Below the pieces are notes generated by a model. It made no database searches and had not been told where the DNA came from. It saw only the letters and a program-made list of their open reading frames with translations. Source: Streptomyces cupreus (lineage in GTDB: Bacteria > Actinomycetota > Actinomycetes > Streptomycetales > Streptomycetaceae). From it: a DNA stretch of 64,000 nt. The translations under genes and the position numbers were made by a program. Of the stretch, positions 41,917 through 49,874 are shown piece after piece (within the stretch, counting starts at the first letter, position 1; the number at the start of each line of letters is the position of its first letter). The stretch lies in NCBI RefSeq assembly GCF_014257025.1, contig NZ_JACMSF010000042.1, forward strand, positions 1-64,000, given 5' to 3'.

Positions 41917-43110
41917 ATGTCGTACGTGGAAATATCCGGAGCGAAGGTTCCGATCCGTATGTGGACCGACCCCGCGTCGGTCGAGGACGTGGCCCTCCAG
42001 CAGTTGCGGAACGTGGCGACCCTGCCGTGGATCAAGGGCCTGGCGGTCATGCCGGACGTTCACTACGGCAAGGGTGCGACGGTGGGGTCCGTCATCGCGA
42101 TGCAGGGGGCGGTGTGTCCTGCGGCGGTGGGGGTGGACATCGGTTGTGGGATGTCGGCGGTCAGGACGTCCCTCACGGTGAACGACCTTCCGGGGGATCT
42201 GTCCAGGCTGCGGTCGAAGATCGAGCAGGCGATTCCGGTGGGGCGGGGGATGCATGACGATCCCGTGGATCCGGGGCGGCTGCACGGCTTCGGTACGGCT
42301 GGGTGGGACGACTTCTGGGGGCGGTTCGACGGGGTTGCGGAGGCGGTGAAGTTCCGGGAGGAGCGGGCCCTCAGGCAGATGGGAACGCTCGGGGCCGGCA
42401 ATCATCTAGTTGAATGTTGCACGGACTCGGAGGGTGTGGTTTGGCTCATGCTGCACTCCGGCTCCCGGAACATCGGCAAGGAGCTGGCCGAGCACCACAT
42501 CGGCGTCGCCCAGAAACTCCCGCACAACCAGGGTCTGGTCGACCGTGACTTGGCGGTGTTCATCTCGGACACTCCGCAGATGGCTGCCTACCGCAATGAC
42601 CTGTACTGGGCGCAGGAGTACGCCAAGTACAACCGCGCGATCATGATGGCGCTCCTGAAGGACGTGATCCGGAAGGAGTTCAAGAAGGCGAAGCCCACGT
42701 TTGAGCCGGAGATCTCCTGCCACCATAACTACGTGGCGGAGGAGCGGTACGAGGGGATGGACCTGCTGGTCACTCGGAAGGGCGCGATCCGCGCCGGCTC
42801 CGGTGAGTTCGGGATCATTCCGGGTTCGATGGGTACCAGCTCGTACATCGTGAAAGGGCTCGGTAACGAGAAGGCATTCAACTCTGCCTCGCACGGCGCC
42901 GGTCGGCGTATGAGCCGCAATGCGGCGAAGCGGCGCTTCACGGTGCGGGATCTGGAGGAGCAGACGCGGGGAGTCGAGTGTCGTAAGGACTCCGGCGTTC
43001 TGGACGAGATTCCGGGGGCTTACAAGAACATCGACCAGGTGATGGCACAGCAGCGCGATCTCGTTGAGGTCGTGGCGAAGCTGAAGCAGTTCATCTGTGT
43101 GAAGGGTTGA
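41917..43110 (+). CDS. rtcB: RtcB-family RNA ligase
   Basis: A 397-residue protein of the RtcB family, which joins 2',3'-cyclic phosphate or 3'-phosphate RNA ends to 5'-hydroxyl ends using GTP and Mn2+. Metal ligands and the GMP site are visible: MPDVHYGKGATVGS, VGVDIGCGMSAVRT (metal Cys), GTLGAGNHLVE, LMLHSGSRNIGKELAEHHI, and the C-terminal SHGAGRRMSRNAAKRRF with the guanylated His. It is complete and without intein. Downstream and convergent lies a LAGLIDADG protein. GAGGACG precedes the ATG. Confidence 0.95.
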   Translation: MSYVEISGAKVPIRMWTDPASVEDVALQQLRNVATLPWIKGLAVMPDVHYGKGATVGSVIAMQGAVCPAAVGVDIGCGMSAVRTSLTVNDLPGDLSRLRSKIEQAIPVGRGMHDDPVDPGRLHGFGTAGWDDFWGRFDGVAEAVKFREERALRQMGTLGAGNHLVECCTDSEGVVWLMLHSGSRNIGKELAEHHIGVAQKLPHNQGLVDRDLAVFISDTPQMAAYRNDLYWAQEYAKYNRAIMMALLKDVIRKEFKKAKPTFEPEISCHHNYVAEERYEGMDLLVTRKGAIRAGSGEFGIIPGSMGTSSYIVKGLGNEKAFNSASHGAGRRMSRNAAKRRFTVRDLEEQTRGVECRKDSGVLDEIPGAYKNIDQVMAQQRDLVEVVAKLKQFICVKG

Positions 43111-43115
43111 GCTGC

Positions 43116-43142
43116 AAGGCCCCCGGCGGGACCGGGGGCCTT
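43116..43142. terminator. Terminator between rtcB and the LAGLIDADG gene
   Basis: AAGGCCCCCGG / CCGGGGGCCTT, an 11-bp perfect stem with a 5-nt loop, starts 6 nt after the rtcB stop. Confidence 0.9.
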
Positions 43143-43146
43143 CTTG

Positions 43147-43980
43147 CTACCGATCAGCCGGCGCGGGGATTTGACCGGTCCGCAGGCGCCAGAGGCGCAT
43201 GTAACAGCTGTGCTTGGTCCGACCGAGTTCCTCGGCAGCTGCGGCGTCGTTGTTCAGCCGCAGTAGCACACGGTCCTCCTCCTTCGTCCAGCGGCGTCGC
43301 TCGGGCGCGATCTTCATGTCGGCCGGGCGGACCCAGGCGCTCAGTGAATCGACCGCAGCCTTCTTGCGGTCCAGGGCCAGACAGTCCTCGTAGTAGAGGT
43401 GGGTGGCCAGTTCCTGTGCGGCTTCCTTCGTGTAGAGGATGTTGTAGATGCCGTCTCGGGTGTTGCGCCTCAGGGTGCGCTCCATCCCTGTGATTTTCCC
43501 TGCGTAAAAGCACAGATAAGCGCCGATGTTTGTGCTGGCCGTGGTCAACCCGATGAAGGGAAAGCCCTGGGTCGTGTAGCCGACGGACCCATCTGCATCG
43601 ACGACACCTCGCAGGTAGTCCCGGTGCGAGAAGTCCCCATGTGGTGGGGCAATCGTCTTCGACTTGCGTCCGTACGGCAGGCCGAGGCCGTTGAGCTTGG
43701 TCCTGGCTTCGAGGGAGCACAGGGTCCAGGTGACCGAGGTGTGCACGTCAGCGAAATTCGTGGACCGGGTGCGGCTGGTGATGCTGCTGTTGTACGGCGT
43801 CAGCTTCTGGAACATGCGTAGCACTTCGACGTCGCGGGCGTTGATTTCAACGGTCAGACGTCCCTTCCGGCCCACCCCCTTTGCCAGATGCCCGTCCGCT
43901 TGCAAGAAGCCGAACATGTAGGCGTACTCGGGGATCGTCAGGTCCATGAACTGGTGGGCGATAGGCTCGCAGTCAGCCAT
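43147..43980 (-). CDS. Free-standing LAGLIDADG homing-endonuclease-like protein
   Basis: A 277-residue protein with two LAGLIDADG motifs, AYMFGFLQADGHL near residue 20 and DYLRGVVDADGSVG near 120; each supplies an acidic catalytic residue (second D). The C-terminus (RRRWTKEEDRVLLRLNNDAAAAEELGRTKHSCYMRLWRLR) looks like a Myb/SANT-type DNA-binding unit. Both active-site Asp are present, so it may cut DNA. G+C is visibly lower than in neighbouring genes, a sign of transfer. The frame is open to 44031; ATG at 43980 is chosen since GGAAGGA lies upstream of it. Confidence 0.85.
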   Translation of the reverse strand: MADCEPIAHQFMDLTIPEYAYMFGFLQADGHLAKGVGRKGRLTVEINARDVEVLRMFQKLTPYNSSITSRTRSTNFADVHTSVTWTLCSLEARTKLNGLGLPYGRKSKTIAPPHGDFSHRDYLRGVVDADGSVGYTTQGFPFIGLTTASTNIGAYLCFYAGKITGMERTLRRNTRDGIYNILYTKEAAQELATHLYYEDCLALDRKKAAVDSLSAWVRPADMKIAPERRRWTKEEDRVLLRLNNDAAAAEELGRTKHSCYMRLWRLRTGQIPAPADR

Positions 43981-44124
43981 GAGGAAGCGTATTCCTTCCT
44001 TGCAGGTCAGGCCCTCGGCTGGGACCGGCATCCCGCCGGGGGTCGTCGATTTGATGTGGTGGTGCGAGCCTAGGTCGCCTGTTCAGCAGCCGTTCGAGTG
44101 ATCGATGATGTTCACCCCTGTGGG

Positions 44125-45390
44125 TTATCCGAGCCGCTTCTCCAGCAGCGTCACCGCGTACGGGCTGCCCTTGCCGTCCTGCTTTGCGTGCTGTTCGCCG
44201 ACCACTGTGTAGCCCGCGGACTCGTAGTACGTGCGCAGGCGGGGGTTGGAGGAGAGGCAGTCCAGGCGGGCGTAGGGGCGGCCGGTTGCGGCTATACGGG
44301 ATTCGGCCTCTGTGAGCATCTGGCGGCCTGTGCCTGGCGGGGCCGTGTGGGGAGTTGTCATCAGGCGGTGGATGTAGCCCGCGTCCGGCGGGCGGGGGCC
44401 CCAGGCTGCTGGGTCGGTCCACCAGAGTTCCCAGGCGCCGGTCAGGCTTCCGGCCGCGTATGCCAGCCAGACCTCGCCGTCCCGCATGCGGTTGCGGAAG
44501 TGGGTTTCGTTCTTCTCGCCCGGCTTCCACTGGTCGATTCCGCGGGCCAGTTGCCACAGGGCAGCTGAGTCTCGGAGGTGGACCAGGGTGGGGGCCTCAG
44601 CCGCCGTTGCCTTGCGGTAGGTCAACTGGGGCCAGGTGGCCGGGGGTTGTTCCAGGAGGGCCGTTCGCAGGGTGTCGGTGAGGGCTTTCGTGTCCAGGGA
44701 CAGGGCCTTTGTTACGTAGCCCTCTATCGAGCCGTATCGCTCCTTCAGCGCTTTCAGGAACAGGCGCATCACCGATTCCGGAGCCCTGGCGAAGTCCGGC
44801 CACTGCGGGGAGCGGCCGTCGTTCCTCGCCCGCCACTCCGACAGCAGGGCCTCGGTGGCCAGTTCCGTGAGGCTGAAGTCCTCGATGATCGTCTGCTCGT
44901 CCACGCCGAGCAATGACAGGACCAGAGCCGCCAGTTCGCCCGTGCGGTCCTTGCCCGAGGCGCAGTGGAAGACCAGGGGTTCGTTCGACTCCGCTGACTT
45001 CGCTATCAGTTCCAGGGCCTGGCGGATTTCCTCCGTGCCGTCCTCGGCGACCTCCAGGAAGCGCTCCGCCAAGTACGGGCCCGCGGCTACGTCGGCGGTC
45101 AGCGCCGCCTGGTCATAGGGGCGGTGCTCGATGCTGAGGTTGCGGTACGTGAAGGAGGCGTGGTCCGGGACTCGGCCTCGGGTCTCGATCTCCCACGGGT
45201 AGCGCAGGTCGATCACCGTGCGGACGCCCAGGGCCAGGAAGCGGGACCAGTCCTCGGTTCCCTCGGTGAGCTTGCCGAGGGAGTCCGCGCGGTAGAGGCG
45301 GCCGGGGCGGACACGGCGGCCGTCCGGCGTCCGGTAGCCGCCCAGGTCGCGGAAGTTGTGCAGGGCGTCGAAGCGTATGTGTCTGTCCAC
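44125..45390 (-). CDS. Tyrosine-phosphatase / GNAT acetyltransferase fusion
   Basis: A 421-residue two-domain protein. Residues 1-245 are a protein-tyrosine/serine phosphatase (Y_phosphatase3): FRDLGGYRTPDG, TVIDLRYPWEIE, and the P-loop VFHCASGKDRTG with nucleophile Cys. Residues 255-421 are a GNAT acetyltransferase: YRKATAAEAPTLVHLRD, an acetyl-CoA-type loop in TTPHTAPPGTGRQMLTEAE, and LDCLSSNPRLRTYYESAGY. Joining of the two activities is unusual; the target of either is unknown. One frame runs through both domains without a stop, so the fusion is real in this sequence. Confidence 0.9.
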   Translation of the reverse strand: MDRHIRFDALHNFRDLGGYRTPDGRRVRPGRLYRADSLGKLTEGTEDWSRFLALGVRTVIDLRYPWEIETRGRVPDHASFTYRNLSIEHRPYDQAALTADVAAGPYLAERFLEVAEDGTEEIRQALELIAKSAESNEPLVFHCASGKDRTGELAALVLSLLGVDEQTIIEDFSLTELATEALLSEWRARNDGRSPQWPDFARAPESVMRLFLKALKERYGSIEGYVTKALSLDTKALTDTLRTALLEQPPATWPQLTYRKATAAEAPTLVHLRDSAALWQLARGIDQWKPGEKNETHFRNRMRDGEVWLAYAAGSLTGAWELWWTDPAAWGPRPPDAGYIHRLMTTPHTAPPGTGRQMLTEAESRIAATGRPYARLDCLSSNPRLRTYYESAGYTVVGEQHAKQDGKGSPYAVTLLEKRLG

Positions 45391-45410
45391 ACCCTTGTTC
45401 TACGTCGGTG

Positions 45411-45566
45411 CTACTTCGGCGCGTGCGTTACCGCGTAGATCATGACGAACGCCACGATGTGGATGCCGAAGAGGAAGTAGCCGAGCCACCACCACATTTG
45501 GCGTTCGTTGTGGTGCTCCCGGGGTTCCTGGGGGTTCTTGGGGGCCTTGGGGGCCTTGTCCGTCAT
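45411..45566 (-). CDS. 51-residue single-span membrane protein
   Basis: A short gene whose product has a polar, Pro/Glu-rich N-terminus (MTDKAPKAPKNPQEPREHH) and one membrane span, WWWLGYFLFGIHIVAFVMIYAV. GGGAG lies 5 nt upstream, and the ATG overlaps the SDR stop codon (TGATG), so it is translated with the SDR. It resembles small streptomycete membrane proteins such as DUF6126, but the assignment is weak. Function unknown. Confidence 0.75.
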   Translation of the reverse strand: MTDKAPKAPKNPQEPREHHNERQMWWWLGYFLFGIHIVAFVMIYAVTHAPK

Positions 45567-46342
45567 CACAGCTCCCTGTGGACCTTGGTGTTCGACGCCT
45601 GTGCGCGCGGGCGGACCACCAGCAGGTCGATGTTGACGTGGCTGGGGCGGGTCACCGCCCAGGTGATCGTGTCGGCCACGTCGTCCGCGGAGAGGGGTTC
45701 GGCCACACCCTCGTAGACCTTCCCCGCCTTCTCCTCGTCGCCGCCGAAGCGGGTGAGCGCGAACTCGTCGGTCTTGACCATGCCGGGTGCGATCTCGATG
45801 ACGCGGACCGGGCGGCCGACGATCTCCAGGCGGAGGGTCTCCGCCAGGACGTGGGCGCCGTGCTTGGCGGCGACATAGCCCGCGCCGCCCTCGTAGGTGG
45901 CGTGGCCGGCGGTGGAGGAGACGACGACCACCGTGCCGTCGCCGCTCGCCTCCAGCTTGGGGAGGAGGGCCTGGGTGAGGTTGAGGGTGCCGATGACGTT
46001 GGTCTCGTACATCGTGCGCCAGTCGGCCGGGTCGCCGGTGGCGACCGGGTCGGCGCCGAGGGCTCCGCCGGCGTTGTTGACGAGGACGCCGATCGTCTTG
46101 AAGGCCGTGGCGAACTCGTCGACCGCGGCGCGGTCGGTGACGTCGAGCTGGTAGGCCGCCGCGGAGTGGCCGGCGGCGTTGATCTCCTCGGCCAGCGCCT
46201 CGATGCGGTCCTTGCGGCGGGCGGTCAGGACGACCCGGTATCCGGAGGCCGCGAGCTGCCGTGCGGTGGCGGCGCCGATTCCGCTGCTCGCACCGGTGAC
46301 GACGGCGATGCGGGAGGCGGCGGATGGTGCGGCGGTGGCCAT
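45566..46342 (-). CDS. Short-chain dehydrogenase/reductase
   Basis: A 258-residue classical SDR. TGASSGIGAATARQL binds NAD(P), NNAGGAL is the structural motif, VVVVSSTAGHATYEGGAGYVAAKHG holds the Ser and the YxxxK catalytic pair, and PGMVKT follows. Arg residues after the nucleotide loop (LTARRKDRIEAL) favour NADP. Substrate unknown. ATG at 46342 follows GAGGAG; upstream frame residues are not conserved. Confidence 0.92.
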   Translation of the reverse strand: MATAAPSAASRIAVVTGASSGIGAATARQLAASGYRVVLTARRKDRIEALAEEINAAGHSAAAYQLDVTDRAAVDEFATAFKTIGVLVNNAGGALGADPVATGDPADWRTMYETNVIGTLNLTQALLPKLEASGDGTVVVVSSTAGHATYEGGAGYVAAKHGAHVLAETLRLEIVGRPVRVIEIAPGMVKTDEFALTRFGGDEEKAGKVYEGVAEPLSADDVADTITWAVTRPSHVNIDLLVVRPRAQASNTKVHREL

Positions 46343-46457
46343 GGGGCTGCTCCTCGGGACGGGTCGGTCGAAGGTCGGGGGTCGAAAGCCTGTCCGGCCA
46401 GGATAGGCGGGCGGTGAGACAATGAGACGGGTGATCCTCCACTGCGGGAGGTGGATC

Positions 46458-46886
46458 ATGGGACAGGCGCGTGAGGTCATGGACCGGCTCACGGAGGCGA
46501 TCACTTCGGCGGATCAGAAGACCATCGGCGAGCTGTACGCGGAGGACGCGGTCGCCGTCACGCCCGACGGCGGGGAGCTCCACGGCCGGGAGGACATCGC
46601 CGCGTACTGGCGCCAGATGACGGAGGCGGTGCCCGAGGGCACGTACACGCCGGTGCACTCGTACGAGGTCGGCAACACGGCCATCGACGAGGGGTTCTTC
46701 AGCGGCCGGAACACGGGGCCGATCCAGCTGCCCACCGGGGAGATGCTGCCCCCGACGCAGAAGGAGATCAGGATCCGCGGAGTGGACCTCGCCACTGTCG
46801 ACGACAGCGGACACATCGTCGACTACCGGCTCTACTTCGACGAGATGGAGTTCCTGGACCAGCTGGGGCTGCTGCCGCCGGCGTGA
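46458..46886 (+). CDS. SnoaL/NTF2-like protein
   Basis: A 142-residue alpha+beta barrel protein: VMDRLTEAITSADQKTIGELYAEDAVAVTPDGGELHGREDIAAYW is the diagnostic first half of the SnoaL-like fold. Such proteins act as small cyclases, isomerases or binding proteins; no catalytic set can be assigned. ATG at 46458 has GGGAGGTGG upstream. It is divergent from the SDR gene. Confidence 0.85.
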   Translation: MGQAREVMDRLTEAITSADQKTIGELYAEDAVAVTPDGGELHGREDIAAYWRQMTEAVPEGTYTPVHSYEVGNTAIDEGFFSGRNTGPIQLPTGEMLPPTQKEIRIRGVDLATVDDSGHIVDYRLYFDEMEFLDQLGLLPPA

Positions 46887-46895
46887 CCCCTGAGC

Positions 46896-47231
46896 TCAGC
46901 TGCCTCGTGGGGCGTACATGATCACGGCCATCCCCGCGAGGCAGATCAACGCGCCCGCCACGTCCCACCGGTCGGGCCGGTAGCCGTCCGCCACCATGCC
47001 CCAGGCGAGGGAGCCGGCCACGAAGACCCCGCCGTACGCGGCGAGGATGCGCCCGAAGTTCGCGTCCGGCTGGAGGGTGGCCACGAATCCGTAGGCGCCG
47101 AGCGCCAGGACGCCGGCGCCGATCCACAGCCAGCCGCGGTGCTCCCGTACGCCCTGCCAGACCAGCCAGGCGCCGCCGATCTCGAACAGGGCGGCGACCA
47201 CGAAGAGGGCTGCGGAGCGGGCGACGAGCAT
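46896..47231 (-). CDS. YnfA/UPF0060 family small membrane protein
   Basis: A 111-residue protein with four membrane spans, matching UPF0060 (related to SMR efflux proteins): SAALFVVAALFEIGGAWLVWQ, then LWIGAGVLALGAYGFVATLQP, GRILAAYGGVFVAGSLAWG and WDVAGALICLAGMAVIMYAPR. The Glu in the first span is the conserved charged residue of the family. It may export cations; function unproven. Confidence 0.9.
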   Translation of the reverse strand: MLVARSAALFVVAALFEIGGAWLVWQGVREHRGWLWIGAGVLALGAYGFVATLQPDANFGRILAAYGGVFVAGSLAWGMVADGYRPDRWDVAGALICLAGMAVIMYAPRGS

Positions 47232-47360
47232 GCGCAGCAGCTTCGCACAGGGCGGTCCGCGGTCCGTCACCTGATGGACGGCGCCTGTGACGCGCTTCAC
47301 GTGGGATACATCCGTACGACGGGATGACCGACTGTGTGTGATCACGGAGGAGTGGGCGGT

Positions 47361-47831
47361 ATGCGGGGTGCGCGGGTGCTCGGGGCCGGGGTCGCGGCGG
47401 TGCTGCTGGTGGCGGGCGGGGCGGCGGGGGCCGGTGCCGCCGACGGCCCGGAGGCGGACCTCGCCTATCACGGGGCCGCGTCCCTGGCCTCCGGTGAGGT
47501 GGACCTGCTGTTCACTCCGCGCAACCACGGGCCGTCGGCGGTGCCGGACGCGACGGTCCGGCTGCGCTGGTCCGAGCCGCTCGCCGACCGGCAGGAGCTG
47601 CCGTACGGGTGTGCCCGGTCGGGGCCGGGGACGGTGCTGTGCGGGGTGGGGGCGCTGGAGGCGGACGAGGCGGGGGAGCGGATCGCGCTGCGCGTGCGGC
47701 TGCGGGAGGAGCCGTCCGAGGTGCTGCTGGAGATCGACACGGTGTGGAGCGGCGGGACGGTGGACCGTAATCCGGACAACGACCGGCTGCGGGTGCTGAT
47801 CCTGGACACCGGGGACACGTACCACTTCTAG
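47361..47831 (+). CDS. Secreted hypothetical protein
   Basis: A 156-residue protein with a Sec signal (VLGAGVAAVLLVAGGAAGAGA, cleavage near AGAADG) and one beta-rich DUF11-like domain: LLFTPRNHGPSAVPDATVRLRWSEPL, two Cys (GCARSG ... VLCGVG) likely paired, and the ending VDRNPDNDRLRVLIL. Such single Ig-like domains act in adhesion or at the wall; no enzyme motif. GGAGGAG lies 8 nt before ATG 47361. Confidence 0.8.
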   Translation: MRGARVLGAGVAAVLLVAGGAAGAGAADGPEADLAYHGAASLASGEVDLLFTPRNHGPSAVPDATVRLRWSEPLADRQELPYGCARSGPGTVLCGVGALEADEAGERIALRVRLREEPSEVLLEIDTVWSGGTVDRNPDNDRLRVLILDTGDTYHF

Positions 47832-47895
47832 CAGTGCTGCTTCTGCAAGTGCGCGTCGTACGATCTCTGCACGGCGCAGGTGACGGGGAGTGGGC

Positions 47896-48375
47896 ATGGC
47901 GGAGAGCGGATCCACGCGGGAGCGGCTGCTCGATGAGCTGTCCGCGGTCTCCCGCCGTTACATGGCCTCGTACGCGCTGTTCAACCAGGCCGTCGCCGAC
48001 CGTATCGGCCTGCATCCGACCGACCTCCAGTGCCTGAACCTGCTGACGCTGGAGGGCGGCCCGGTGACCACGGGCCGGGTGGCGGAGCTGACGGGGCTGA
48101 CCACGGGATCGGCGACGCGGCTGGTGGACCGGCTGGAGCGGGCCGGGTACGTGGTCCGGGAGCGGGACGCGGAGGACCGGCGGCGGGTGCTGGTGGCGAC
48201 CGTGCCGGAGAAGGTCGCCGAGTTCGGGCGGATGTGGGAGCGGCTGAGCGGCGGCTGGTCGGCGCTCTTCGACGACCTGGACGAGTCCGAACTCGCCCTG
48301 ATCATCGGGCACATGAGGCGCACGGTTCAGTTCAGCGGGGAGCAGGTCGCCCGACTGCGCGCCGAGAAGGCTTAG
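47896..48375 (+). CDS. MarR-family transcriptional regulator
   Basis: A 159-residue winged-helix dimer: LHPTDLQCLNLLTLEGGPVTTGRVAELTGLTTGSATRLVDRLERAGYVVRERDAEDRRRV is the full MarR DNA-binding core with the wing. The last 4 nt overlap the convergent HxlR gene. Target unknown; the TTGAACAGTCAA-type dyad at 51394-51407 is one possible site. ATG at 47896 is preferred over GTG 47890 by its GGGGAG spacing. Confidence 0.9.
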   Translation: MAESGSTRERLLDELSAVSRRYMASYALFNQAVADRIGLHPTDLQCLNLLTLEGGPVTTGRVAELTGLTTGSATRLVDRLERAGYVVRERDAEDRRRVLVATVPEKVAEFGRMWERLSGGWSALFDDLDESELALIIGHMRRTVQFSGEQVARLRAEKA

Positions 48376-48770
48376 TTGTCGCCGTCGTAGCGCTCGCGCG
48401 CCTGGTGGACCTGCTCGATGTGGGTTTCCGCCCAGTCCTTCACCGCGGTCAGCAGCAGGGCCAGGCTGTGGCCGAGCGGGGTGAGTTCGTAGTCGACGCG
48501 GACCGGCACGGACGGGGTGACCGTGCGGCTGAGGATGCCGTCGCGCTCCAGTGAACGCAGCGTCTGCGTCAGCATCTTGGGGCTGACGCCCGCGATCTTG
48601 CGGCCGAGGTCGCTGTAGCGCATCGGTCCTGCCGCGAGGGCGGAGACGACCAGGCTGACCCACTTGTCGCTGATGCGGTCGAGGAGTTGGTTGGTCGGGC
48701 AGCCGCGCAGGAACGCGTCGTAATCCCTGCGTGCCTGTTCGCGCCGCTGGGCCGCGGTCTGCGTCGCCAT
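48372..48770 (-). CDS. HxlR-family transcriptional regulator
   Basis: A 132-residue winged helix with the HxlR signatures CPTNQLLDRISDKWVSLVVSAL (Cys at the usual redox-sensing position), MRYSDLGRKIAGVSPKMLTQTLRSLERDGILSRTV and YELTPLGHSL. HxlR proteins often sense electrophiles or redox stress and control a divergent oxidoreductase, which is the arrangement here (gene at 48897). Confidence 0.92.
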   Translation of the reverse strand: MATQTAAQRREQARRDYDAFLRGCPTNQLLDRISDKWVSLVVSALAAGPMRYSDLGRKIAGVSPKMLTQTLRSLERDGILSRTVTPSVPVRVDYELTPLGHSLALLLTAVKDWAETHIEQVHQARERYDGDN

Positions 48771-48806
48771 GGCTCACCTCCGGGTGATGTACGCACCTTC
48801 AGGTAA

Positions 48807-48827
48807 CTACTTACGAATAGATAGTAG
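48807..48827. promoter_or_regulatory. Possible HxlR operator/promoter
   Basis: An A+T-rich patch with the inverted repeat CTACT ... AGTAG (48807-48811 and 48823-48827) lies 37 nt upstream of hxlR and 70 nt before the divergent oxidoreductase. Its composition stands out in this G+C-rich sequence. It is the natural place for HxlR binding. Confidence 0.5.
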
Positions 48828-48896
48828 CTCTTCCTAGGGTTGTTGAGGCCGAGGAGATACCGAGGCTCTCAGAACTGTTTTGAGGAGCTGTCAGAC

Positions 48897-49781
48897 ATGC
48901 GTGCTGTGGTGGTGACGACGTTCGGTGGGCCCGAGGCCGTGGAGGTCGTGGAGACCGAGGTGCCGGAGCCGGGGGCGCGGCAGGTGCGGATCAAGGTGGC
49001 GGCGGCCGCGCTGAACCCGGTGGACGCCGGGGTGCGCCAGGGCGTCTTCGGGGGCGCGGGCAAGCGGATCGGGCTTGGCTGGGATGTTGCCGGGACGGTG
49101 GACGCGACGGGGGTTGCGTCCGCCTGGACCGTCGGCGACGAGGTGGTGGCGCTCGACTACGGCATGGTGAAGCCGCTGGGCACCCACGCCGAGTACGTCG
49201 TCGTGGACACGGACGCGGTGGCCAAGGCGCCGGCGAGCGTGGACGCGGTGCACGCGGCCACCATTCCGCTGAACGCCCTGACCGCCGTACAGGCCCTGGA
49301 TCTGCTGGAGGTGACGCCGGGCCAGTCGCTGCTGGTGACCGGCGCCGCGGGGGCGGTCGGCGGATACGCCGTCCAGCTCGCCGCCCACCGCGGGATCTCG
49401 GTGACCGCGCTGGCCCGGGAGGCGGACGGGGAGCTCGTACGGTCCCTGGGAGCCGCTCGCTTCACGAGCGGCGACGAGGGCGGCTTCGACGCCGTGCTCG
49501 ACGCGGCCGTCCTCGGCGGGCCGGCACTGGCGAGGGTGCGCGACGGGGGCGCCTACGTCGGTGTCATCCCGGGGGCCGGGCCTGCGGCCGAGCGTGGGGT
49601 GCGGGTCGGCACGGTCGAGGTGAGCGCCGACGGTGCGCGGCTCGCCGAGCTGGTCCGGCTGGTCGACGAGGGCGTACTGACGCTCCGGGTGGCCGAGACC
49701 TACGCCCTGGACGACGCGGCGAAGGCCCACGCCCGGCTCGCGGAGGGCGGGGTGCGGGGACGGCTGGTCCTGCGGCCGTGA
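48897..49781 (+). CDS. NADP-dependent quinone-type oxidoreductase (zinc-independent MDR)
   Basis: A 294-residue medium-chain dehydrogenase/reductase: AAAALNPVDAGVRQGVFGG and GWDVAGTVDATG in the catalytic domain, VTGAAGAVGGYAVQLAA as NADPH loop, and ARLAEGGVRGRLVLRP as family ending. No structural zinc Cys set, so it belongs to the quinone reductase group. It probably reduces quinones or enones and is expected to be controlled by the divergent HxlR. ATG at 48897 gives MRAVVVTTFGGPEAV; a longer frame exists but is not family-like. Confidence 0.92.
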   Translation: MRAVVVTTFGGPEAVEVVETEVPEPGARQVRIKVAAAALNPVDAGVRQGVFGGAGKRIGLGWDVAGTVDATGVASAWTVGDEVVALDYGMVKPLGTHAEYVVVDTDAVAKAPASVDAVHAATIPLNALTAVQALDLLEVTPGQSLLVTGAAGAVGGYAVQLAAHRGISVTALAREADGELVRSLGAARFTSGDEGGFDAVLDAAVLGGPALARVRDGGAYVGVIPGAGPAAERGVRVGTVEVSADGARLAELVRLVDEGVLTLRVAETYALDDAAKAHARLAEGGVRGRLVLRP

Positions 49782-49874
49782 CGCTCCGCTGGGAGTGGCG
49801 CTATGGTTCGTCGACCGTCTGCGGCGCGCCCCTTGGCGGCGCTGCCGAACCGCACTGGACTTCGCCCGACCTGC

